Positions 43,591 through 52,568 of a stretch of DNA of 64,000 nt are shown here, one piece after another (position 1 is the first letter of the stretch; each line of letters opens with the position of its first letter). The stretch is taken from assembly GCF_051622035.1 (NCBI RefSeq), contig NC_135365.1, positions 12,132,001 to 12,196,000 on the forward strand, given 5' to 3'. A program made the translations under genes and the position numbers. The DNA is from Arctopsyche grandis. Its lineage: Eukaryota; Arthropoda; Insecta; Trichoptera; Hydropsychidae. Under the pieces are notes generated by a model, which was not told the DNA's origin, searched no databases, and was given only the letters and a program-made list of their open reading frames with translations.

Positions 43591-44617
43591 ATTTTTTAAT
43601 TTATACCAGGAAGGCCTTACAGGTAACCCCAATGCGCCTTCCTGGCTAGAAACATTATACATTTGATACAATATTATTAGTATCATACAAAGTACATAAA
43701 TTCATATCAATTAATATCCACAGAGACATCTATGGTAGGGCTTCTAAGCCGGTTTAAACCGAAACCGAAAAGCCGGCTTTTTGACCATTTTTCAAAAAAC
43801 CGAAAACCGGCTTTTTTATGTTTTCTTTAATTAATGTTTTTTTCCTCAAAATTAACAATTATGAATTTTAAATTTCTATGAAAGATCAAAATAAATATGT
43901 ATAAACGCTCTTAGGTAATGGGCGTATATTTCTTTGAACAAAAAAAAAAAAGCTACATTACTTTCTTTCTTGAGCGGTTTCTTTGAGATTTAGTAATGGA
44001 CCAGGTCATAAACCAATAAAATATTATTGAAAGTATGTAGTTTCAATGACCTACCCAACTTCAGGTATAGAAAGCATCCTTATCTATCGCAAATCCCACA
44101 CTATCGCAAATCCTTGTACTTGAAAACATCAAAAAAAGTAGTCAAATGATTTATGGCAAAATGCATAGGAATTTCCGAAATATAATTGATTTTTCTTCGA
44201 AGGAATTGCCCTTTAAATATTGAGGCCACATACCTACTTTTATTATGGATTTAAAATGTTCGTGATCAAATGAATTTGCCGTTTCAAATGAATTTGTTTC
44301 CGAAATTTGCAACGGTTGCTTTTGGATTTTTTAAGCTAAAACAGATGCGTAAAAACAACTTTGAAATCTCTTTATCTATATCTTTGAATCTCAGCAGTTC
44401 TTAATATTAAAGTTCACGATTCCACAATTATAGTTTTTCTGCGAGGTTACACATTATTTTTTAAATAATATATTCTTGATAGTAGCTTATTTAAATCATT
44501 TAATTATATGTGCGTATTTAGGATCTGCCATTTTACGGCTGTGATATATGTACATATAATACAAATTGTATTATTTGCAATATTTGTAATAATAATATAA
44601 AGTAATAATCTTATGAA

Positions 44618-44750
44618 TAGAGGTAGGATAGTCACAGTGCTATCCATTGTTCCATTGTTGTAAATCCTTTGTAAAAAAGGTTCGGCAAACCTTTAACAAT
44701 GCATTTACAACCTTTGAACAATACGCGGCACCTTCTGGGTCCGGTGACTA
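44618..44750 (+). mobile_element. TAGAGGTAGG hAT-like MITE, copy 4, 8-bp TSD
   Basis: 133 bp from TAGAGGTAGGATAGTCACAG to GGGTCCGGTGACTA, with exact flanking CTTATGAA duplications (44610-44617, 44751-44758). The central hairpin is complete (TTGTAAATCC...GCATTTACAA). Confidence 0.92.
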
Positions 44751-44816
44751 CTTATGAATGTTCATAATGTTTATAACTTAATTTAATTTATAAAAAACTA
44801 TTTTTTTGCATAATAT

Positions 44817-44818
<2 letters not shown>

Positions 44819-44907
<89 letters not shown>
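44819..44907. repeat. Long (TA)n microsatellite
   Basis: About 44 TA dinucleotides without interruption; likely length-variable and prone to assembly error. Confidence 0.95.
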
Positions 44908-44909
<2 letters not shown>

Positions 44910-45160
44910 GCAAATATATACATATTTACATTTTTTTTTCGATATAAAAATTTTAAACTTAAAAAAAATCGTATTTTTCTAAAACCGGTGAAAGCCGGCC
45001 AACTTTTTATTTGTAAAAAAACTGAAAACCGGCTTTTTATTTTGGGCGGTTTTTTGGAACCCTTACATCTATGGTCAAATTTGTAAATTTGCAGTATTTT
45101 ATACAATTCAGCGAAATTCGAGATTGCTGAAAAATCGAGATTTTGCGAGAAAATTAGTAA

Positions 45161-46398
45161 GACTGTTAATGTTAATGTTAATTTCGAGTCTACTTAATGA
45201 TCTAACTTTGTTTAAATAAGTTCAGATAGCAATGAATATTCTTCTTTGTGTCATTTTTTCCAGACGTATAGATATTGTTCCCTCTTTTGGACCTCACCTC
45301 GTTATCTTCATTTGGTAACGTGTTTTATATCATCCACCGATGGTTTTTTAATAAATGGTCTCTTCGTTGTATTAATATCAACTGATCTGATTTATAAAAC
45401 AGTCGATTTTTTTCAGTCATCGTTCATTGATTGATTTAGCAACGTGTCCTAGTCTGCATCCATATCAACAGATACATTGTTTATGTTATCATAAAGTCTC
45501 ATATTTTAATTTGAGTTTGAGATAAACTGACGTCAATCATTTGTCTTTCTATAACATGTTTGCCAATTGGAGCTTTTTAGCTTATTGCGAGTTCATCTAC
45601 TTTCTACTTTCTCGTCCTTAATCCTGTATTGTTTTACTTTGATCAAGATGAAGTTGCGTGCGAAACATTAATCGATTCGATATTATGAACAAGCTATAAA
45701 ACCCCAACGCTAGTTTAGATCAGTCGCCATGATAGACGCTAGTTCGATGTCCTGTTTATCATTTAGTTTTTTTTTTAACTTAAGAGAGCTTTATACATAG
45801 ATTGAAAGCATAGCCCCACAGATTGTTATCATAAAATTCATACATAAACAAAGATCTCGGAGACACTAATCAGAAAAGCTAGATTCCAATACCTCAATGT
45901 TGACATATGTAGTTTGAAACCGAATTCAAAAGTACATACATATTGACGTTCTTTTCAGCTTCATCACCTTTCATAAAAGTGCTATTGTGAGTGAGCCACA
46001 CTGCTAGCGAGGGTGGCTGTTGGGTCATAAACCTAATTTTAGCAATTTACTAATTTGGATTTATAAATGTACTGACTCTCGGAAAATATAATAATTCTAG
46101 TATTTCCACCAAGAGCGAAGCGAAGTCATTTCTAGCTTAGATTTACACCAGTGTAAATATTTTTTTTCGGTTGGTTATAGCGCTGTCTTTGTTACTCCGA
46201 ATATATACCATTTATAATAAACCAACTTAAAACAATTAAAACAAATCGCCAAAATTCGAGTATTTAGCCAAAACCTACAATGTCAAAATCGTTCTCAGAA
46301 ATCAATGATATATGTAGGTATATTAAATATTTTTATAACATCATCATCATCATTTACATCCATTCGCCATATAATTCTGACCAAAATGGTAATAATAT
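45161..46398. other. Intergenic, nothing recognised
   Basis: Moderately AT-rich DNA without terminal repeats or a convincing ORF. The longest open stretch (45246-45434, +) has no domain features. Confidence 0.4.
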
Positions 46399-46940
46399 TG
46401 TAACGTGGGAACATTAAGGGCCGGGCCGCACCGTGCAACTTTGTCGGCCGACTAGTTGCGCGACACGAAAAAATGTATGGAAATGTGTGCGACGCACAAG
46501 TTGACGGGTGTGGCATGTCCCGTCTACCTGCATGCATTGGTCTGATCGCCCTCAACCAAGTCGTTCGCAAGTCGCACAGTGCGGCCCGGCCCTAAGAGGC
46601 TAACAATGGAGACCCCAGAATTGGCCTAACAGGACATTGGGAAGTGGTCGGTAGAATTCCTTAGAACCCTAAGAGCGTGAGACTCACTTAAAACTCACTT
46701 AAAAGGTACCTAGACAATGGAGAAACAAACGGATCGGGGAAGCTGTAGTGAGCGACTTCCCCTTTATAAGGAGGTCTTAGGCCAGCCAGCAGCATAGCTC
46801 GGTCGTTAAGCTATATTAAGGCCATATCAGATCATTCTGGAACGAGCGCTGGCTGCGCGTGGACGTCCTAAATTAGTCAATAAATGCTGTGAAGCGACTT
46901 TGGCCTTTCATTTGGATCTTCAACCCACCCCTACGAAACA
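46399..46940 (+). mobile_element. Solo LTR with nested MITE and SINE fragment
   Basis: It starts TGTAACGTGGGAAC and ends CCTACGAAACA, with ATAT on both sides. A TATA-like CTTTATAAGG and CAATAAATGC are on the plus strand. A 175-bp MITE (46418-46592) and a ~30-bp SINE head (CAGCAGCATAGCTCGGTCGT) are embedded. The same family occurs at 62029-62837 and 36150-36457. No internal coding region follows in either direction. Confidence 0.85.
46418..46592. mobile_element. Harbinger-like MITE, 175 bp, TAA duplication
   Basis: Terminal inverted repeats GGGCCGGGCCGCACCGTGC and its near complement GCACAGTGCGGCCCGGCCC, flanked by TAA. A second 175-bp copy is at 48068-48242. It sits inside a solo LTR. Confidence 0.88.
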
Positions 46941-48060
46941 ATATTCTGACCAATTTAATTTTCTTTTTTTTTCCTTCGCCTATTGTTTCTCGTTTAGCTC
47001 AGCTCTCGGTGGAGCCACAGCTTTATGTACGTACAATGACTGCTAAAAGCTCTTTGGTCCGCCTGACTGAATTGTGAGTGGGTGCTGTCAGAAAGGAAGT
47101 ACATACCTAGGTAGACACTTTGCTAAAATTATCTTTTCTTTTGAGTAGCGAACAAAAGGAATATTTTGAAGAACAAAGGGACCTCAGAAACGGATGACCC
47201 TGGACTCTCCCATCCTGTAAGAGACCTCGCGTTCAAATGTCTTGTTCTCAACTGGAACTAATCACCCGACAGATGTGTGTCGGATATTTGGCGTTGTTTT
47301 CGACCGCTCCTTCAAAGAGCCAAAGGATGACAGGATTTCGAGAGGGGAAGACGGAAACGTTTATACACTCGTCCCGCTTCAGGAGGGAGCCGACACAGTG
47401 GCAGTCGTCCCTCTCCAACCAGGAGGGACACCGACCCGTCAATCACAATCAGCGTCGAAGGGTCAGCGTCGGCTTCCAGAAGTCGCCAGTGGCAGTCGTC
47501 CATCGGAAGTGCTGCCACCAGCTCCAGGAAGCTTCGTCCGGTCGAAGACGCCGCGACCGGAAGCTGTCGATTGTAAATGCCGAAGTTCGGCGCGTAAACG
47601 CTTCCACAACGACCCCGATTGTGCGTTCGCTCTCCCGAAACGGAAACGCGACACTCGCGGTCACACACTCGGCTTTATTAAATGCAATTTATTTATATGA
47701 AGCCAAAGGTGTCAGCCCATTAGCCGGATTTTTCGTCAGTACACTACGTCCGCTGGCCAAATAACCATCGCTCTCTCTCTTCAATTTTGCAATTTTCGAT
47801 TCATTTCTTTGCAAATTTGTCGTCTCGCGGCTCGATCTAGCATCCTGTGAAAGACTGCTAAAGTAGTCTCCCAAGAGGCTTAGCTAGAGAAGGGGCACTG
47901 GTCAACAAAATGTGTGAACTTCAATTCAATCACCTTATTTTCAAATTAAACTAAGGGTTCAATTCCAATTTTGGCGACGAACATCGTGATCGCAACTTCA
48001 TCTGGATCATTTGCTGATACATGGGGAAGTTGCAGTTGCAAGCGCCGAAAGTGGAACTAA
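46941..48060 (+). other. GC-rich block, probable LTR-retroelement leader
   Basis: 47230-47700 is far more GC-rich than the surroundings and is open in several frames on both strands, including 175 codons from ATG 47237, which is typical of high GC rather than a gene. The end of the block, AATTTTGGCGACGAACATCG at ~47971, resembles the LTR/primer-binding-site junction of Ty3/Gypsy elements. No gag or pol domain is visible, and no second LTR was found. Confidence 0.35.
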
Positions 48061-48067
48061 ACCTTAA

Positions 48068-48242
48068 GGGCCGGGCCGCACCGTGCAACTTTGTCGGCCG
48101 ACTAGTTGCACGACACGAAAAAATGTATGGAAATGTGTGCGACAAACAAGTTGACGGGTGTGGCATGTCCCATCTACCTGCATGTATTGGTCTGGTCGCC
48201 CTCAACCAAGTCGCTCGCAAGTCGCACGGTGCGGCCCGGCCC
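48068..48242. mobile_element. Harbinger-like MITE, second 175-bp copy
   Basis: Termini GGGCCGGGCCGCACCGTGC and GCACGGTGCGGCCCGGCCC are perfect inverted repeats, flanked by TAA. It differs from the 46418 copy by a handful of substitutions. Confidence 0.9.
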
Positions 48243-49084
48243 TAAGCTTTTAATCAATTGGGTTAATATGTTTACTAATTTTGCGTTATAAAGTGTTGTC
48301 GTGATTACATAAAAAAATAATTTAAATCTTAACCGGAAGTAAATTGTCTGTATCATGGTGCTTTATTTACGTATCAGGACATTTCATCGCACGACCATTT
48401 CATTACGCACGCCATTTCATCGCGGTGACTTTTCATCGCACGAGCATTTCATCGCAGGAACTTTTCATTGCTGAGGAACTTTGAACATTTACTTATTTTG
48501 CATATTGATATGACGCAACAAGGGAAGTACATGCATTGCTATAGGTCCAATAAGATAAACAAAAATTGACCGATACAAAGCATATAAAGTGTACATGATA
48601 GATCAGCATTTCTCAACCTATTTTGCACCGTGGTACCCTTTTATACCTGATGTAAACTAGCGAGTTTATTTATATCTGGCTCAAGTGTTGTTAGTAACAT
48701 ACGGAGATCGCCTCTTTTTACTAAAACATTAAGACGGTTATGAGATTTTGAGAGGAGATGCATAATTCGACTAAATCCAGATTCATGTAAACATCTTTTT
48801 TCTTAAATCTTCGGTAAAATCTTCGATATTTGCCAACCATTGAAGTAGCCCCCATCTACATAGTATATTTTCACAAGCTAGTTTATTTTCGAAATGCAAA
48901 CGTATAAAAATTTTATAATTCTATTCTGACTGTGCCTCCCCTAGAGCTCGTTATGCCTCTCCAAAAGTAGAATTTTAGTTTGTGCTTACCTTGAGAGGGT
49001 TTGGGCCTCTCAAGGGAGCCATGTGGACCCATATTGTGAAACGCTGTGCTAGATTATTCTAATAAAAACATATTTAACCAGGAG

Positions 49085-49273
49085 CGTGGTCTATTAGTGA
49101 GTGTTGTATTTTTTCGTGTCACGGGTTCGATTCACGGTGTCACAAGGTGTCACGGGTTCGATTCCCACTAGAGTCTCGTTGTTGGCCAGACCGTGGTTTG
49201 TCAAGGTCGATCGTTTCTTATCAGAATTTGCCAATTTTTCTGATTTCCATTGAAACGGTTCCTGTAAAATTGG
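49085..49273 (+). mobile_element. tRNA-derived SINE, 5' part
   Basis: A B-box-like GGGTTCGATTCCC is followed by the shared SINE core GTCGATCGTTTCTTATCAGA and GAAACGGTTCC. A short stretch around the B box is duplicated (GTGTCACGGGTTCGATT twice). It is cut by the foldback at 49274 and may resume at 49632. Confidence 0.65.
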
Positions 49274-49631
49274 CCAGTAGCGTACAAAATATCGAAATAA
49301 AAATTAAATTAAAAAATTGAAATTAAATATCAAAATTAAGCTAAAGAGCTAGATTGAGCTAAAATTAGATCATCTAAATTAGATGAGCTAAATTAGAAAC
49401 ACAGTAGTATATCGTGACGACTTTAAACAACAAGGTTTTTTTCGCTCGTAATCAGAGAAATTATAATATTTCTCTGGTTGTAATGCGTATCGTCGTAATT
49501 CAAAACATTGTTGTAATTCAAAATATCAACGATGCTCTAATTTTAGCTCAATCTCGCTCTTTAGCTTAATTTTGATATTTAACTTCAATTTTTTAATTTA
49601 ATTTTTATTTCGATATTTTGTACGCTACTGG
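49274..49631. mobile_element. Foldback element, ~93-bp near-perfect inverted repeats
   Basis: It starts CCAGTAGCGTACAAAATATC and ends GATATTTTGTACGCTACTGG. The match extends ~93 bp inward with very few differences (GAGCTAGATTGAGC versus GCTCAATCTCGCTC region). The flanks TAAAATTGG and TAAAAGTTGG look like a decayed duplication of the SINE target. Confidence 0.85.
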
Positions 49632-49790
49632 TTTTAAAAGTTGGCCCAAAATCGTCGTTGGTTTGGTCCGTACGCAGCATTACTGACCCTATAGCTACAT
49701 ATGTATGTATGTATGTACTTCCCTTGTTGCGTCATATCAATATGCAAAATAAGTAAATGTTCAAAGTTCCTCAGCAAAGTAAACTTTGAT

Positions 49791-51430
49791 ACTATTTATT
49801 ATGTAAAAATGTTGAAATAAATTTCTTATCTACATACATGAAATATAAGGAGTTGAAAGTGAAACTAGTTGAATACTTCATATCTTCATCAAGTTAGTTT
49901 CGCTGTGCGGACAAGTGAGAAATTGTATTGTTTAAATTTTAATGTTTGAGAAATTTATAATACCGACGATTTTCATTTACATATGGAATTTTGAATAAAT
50001 TATGCATTACTTCTGACGTTAGACCATGACCTTTTAGATGTGCGATTGTATTGTATGAATAATATATCGAAACCTGGTTTATCAGCGCCTAAATATGATT
50101 CAATTCAATTGCTTCGGATAACTGTATATTACATACATAACATGTGTGATGCGTAAAAATAAATATTATGTTTTTAAAAGAGGAATACGTTATCTGTATA
50201 GTATTAAAGGGGATAAGACTATCGTGGTAACAACTGTGTGTACACATTTCAATCGTAAATTAATATGTGTCACAATTTTGTACGATTTCACTTTCGATTT
50301 AGAGGGGGATGATTCAGAGTGAGTCATAAAGTGGTGGGAAAGTACCATCCGTGAGTCAACACTCCGTATCCAAACATAAATAAATAGCATCAGTGTACAT
50401 AATATCGTAAAAATACGTACATAGGTGGATACAATATTTTGTAGATTTAAGTTATCAAGGATTATTTGAGCTGTAGATAGTACATGTAAGCAAATGAAAA
50501 TTAACGTTTTTTTTTATGGATATTGTATAAAATACCTGATGGTACTCTTTGTGATTGATTAATTTAAGCAAACGAAATATGGGAAGGGGGGGAGCTTGAA
50601 TCAAAAGTTTATGTTATTTTTGACGGATTATTATTAACTCCGTTATTTTTAGATATTCTATATGTGGGCAAAATAATTAAAATAAAATGAAAAGTGAATG
50701 ACGATGCTAACTTACATGTTTAATTAAAGTTTTTTTGATTAGTGCTTTTTTTCTTAGTTAATTTAGTTAAGTTTAATTATTAGATAGCGGAAGGTGATTA
50801 GGGCAATCTGCTTTTGGAGCGTTAAAGCTTTTGTTAACTTATTAGGAAAACTTTTTTTTTGCTCTCTTGCATTTAGAACTGTTAGAACGTGTATTGTTAT
50901 TTGTCATTGCTTTTCAAATAACAATAGACCACTACATTATAATTAAAGGGTGGATAGGAAGCGTATCGTTTTTCCAGGAATCAAGGCGTTTTGGGTCTAT
51001 TTACAAAGCTAGAGTGTAAAAAAAAGGTTCTTCATAAAATTGGACAAAGCACAGCGAACAATTAACAATGAATGGCACGCTTCCGGTCAGATCTCTAATT
51101 ATAATATAGGCAATATATTTTTTTTAATATTATCAAAAATTCTAAATCTTTATAATTACTAATACCGGGTTGACACGACTAGAGTAGCTTGGACGTCCAA
51201 ACCGTTCAAAAACGGTTGGATCACCTGTTGCCACGTTGCGAGTAGCGTCAAAGTTACGCGCATCGTGTCAACACGGTATAAGTAAGGGACGGATACTTAA
51301 AAGCAAAGTTCGGCGTTCACTATAAATAAAAATGGTTCATATAGTCAATTTCTTAGAAAAACCATGCTTTTTTGCTCTATTGTAGTGGTCTATTGTTATT
51401 TGAAAAGCATCCATCCAACGGTGAAATCTG
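49791..51430. other. Intergenic with hAT-like remnants
   Basis: Mostly unassigned. 50860-51110 and 51330-51420 contain GCGTTTTGGGTCTATTTACA, TTTTTTGCTCT and ATTGTTATTTGAAAAGCAT motifs related to the composite repeat near 19579-20040. No gene recognised. Confidence 0.4.
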
Positions 51431-51438
51431 ATTATAGC

Positions 51439-51571
51439 TAGAGGTAGGATAGTCACAGTGCTATCCATTGTTCCAATGTTGTAAATCCTTTGTAAAAAAG
51501 GTTCGGCAAACCTTTAACAATGCATTTACAACCTTTGAACAATACGCGGCACCTTCTGGGTCCGGTGACTA
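51439..51571 (+). mobile_element. TAGAGGTAGG hAT-like MITE, copy 5
   Basis: 133 bp, nearly identical to 44618-44750, flanked by ATTATAGC and CTTATAGC (8 bp, one mismatch). Confidence 0.92.
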
Positions 51572-51581
51572 CTTATAGCAT

Positions 51582-51830
51582 ACTAGTGGTGCTACCCGGC
51601 TTCGCTCGGTAAATGGAAATTAAATGAAAACCATTAAAAAAATCTTCATTTGTTTTTTTAATTAAATTTATTTGAATCGAAAAAAAATTATATTATTTAA
51701 TGACCGACCAATCACAAACGTCTTTAACTTTGACGTAGCCAATAAGAAACGACTTTGACGACATCCAATTAGAAACGAATTACAGACGCCATTTCGGTTT
51801 TATATACATATATGATAAAATGTATATGTT
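51582..51830 (+). repeat. Repeat starting ACTAGTGGTGCTACCCGG
   Basis: Contains ACCCGGCTTCGCTCGGTAAA, the terminal motif also seen inverted at ~10980 and ~23590. The following 200 bp has GACGTAGCCAATAAGAAACG-type repeats. Similar starts are found in Penelope-like or other dispersed retroelements; class uncertain. Confidence 0.5.
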
Positions 51831-52568
51831 TACATATTTTGCAAATATAAAAATGGATTGTAATTATTTTCTAAAAATAAATACTGTATCTTTTGCCTGA
51901 GAGATAAATATGCAAGAAGGAATAGAAAAAAATAGTAAATATATGTACATCCCAGCCAATTATTTTTTATGTTTCTTAGAGAAATACTTGTGTTTTGTAT
52001 TTGACTTTGGATAAAACATTGCAGATGAACTGAACCTATATTTTCAGTCATGAGCTTGAACAGTCCTGAACTGCATCACGTTCATCAGTGCAGTGGCGAT
52101 CTTAACATGAATACTTCTTGCAGATTCACCACCAGCCACGCTGAAAAATGGCAATGGTCCGTCGAGCAGACCAAAACCAACACACAATAACCCAAATTAA
52201 AAATAGAAGGGGAGCGTTTGCGCATACCGTAGCCGAATTTTAACGCATCACACACTACGTACATAATTTTATCTGCCATACGTGCAAAACCACAACTTCG
52301 CATACATTAAAACCACGCCGAGTGACAGGGGCTGAGAGCGAGACACGGCTATACATCGGACGAGCGTTAGAGCGAGAGACGAACACAAACCGAATCTCAA
52401 CTGGCGATGTCGAACGGAAGGGATCGCACGTGGTCATCAGTGTCGTGGTGTACGCGCGCGCGCGAACACGGTTTTCCCGCCACAATTCAAACTTTTCCCG
52501 CCAAAATCCAAACCGTCATGAATCAGTGAAACCCTACCTTGCATTCTGTCGACCATCTGAACTGTAAA
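51831..52568. other. 5' flank of SLC7-B
   Basis: Intergenic DNA that becomes GC-richer from ~52240 to the start codon (GAGAGCGAGACACGG, repeated CGCGCGCG), as expected for a promoter and leader. No TATA box is evident. Confidence 0.4.

Larger units (their letters stand above)
43736..45065. mobile_element. hAT-like element, 1.3 kb, nested in a SINE
   Basis: The left end is TAGGGCTTCTAAGCCGG and the right end is GGTTTTTTGGAACCCTTA, flanked by CATCTATGG on both sides (8-9 bp duplication). Subterminal AACCGAAAAGCCGGCTTTTT arrays occur at both ends, as in many hAT MITEs. It contains a 133-bp MITE (44618-44750) and a long TA tract, and has no recognisable transposase. Confidence 0.75.
43590..45160 (-). 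mobile_element. SINE copy split by a hAT-like element
   Basis: The tail (TTTATACCAGGAAGGCC ... GCGCCTTCCTGGC) is at 43600-43660. The continuing body resumes after the insertion, at about 45075-45160 (TTTTATACAATTCAGCGAAA, then AGATTGCTGAAAAATCGAGA). The latter is the complement of 12890-12950. No tRNA head is seen at the distal end. Confidence 0.65.
48370..49790. mobile_element. Inverted-repeat unit with CATTTCATCGC array at its left end
   Basis: About 65 bp at ~48472-48540 (GCTGAGGAACTTTGAACATT through ACAAGGGAAGTACAT) is repeated inverted at ~49715-49785. Outside the left arm is an array of ~18-bp CATTTCATCGCACGA-type units (48380-48475). The enclosed 1.1 kb contains a SINE and a foldback. 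No transposase seen. Confidence 0.65.

Noticed and set aside
47237-47764. 175-codon ORF as a real gene
   Set aside because: Several other frames on both strands are equally open in this GC-rich block. The composition is Arg/Ser-rich without a domain, and the setting is retroelement-like.
48380-48475. CRISPR-like array (short repeats with variable spacers)
   Set aside because: Units are ~18 bp, degenerate and directly adjacent, in a eukaryotic genome; the array flanks a transposon-like inverted repeat.
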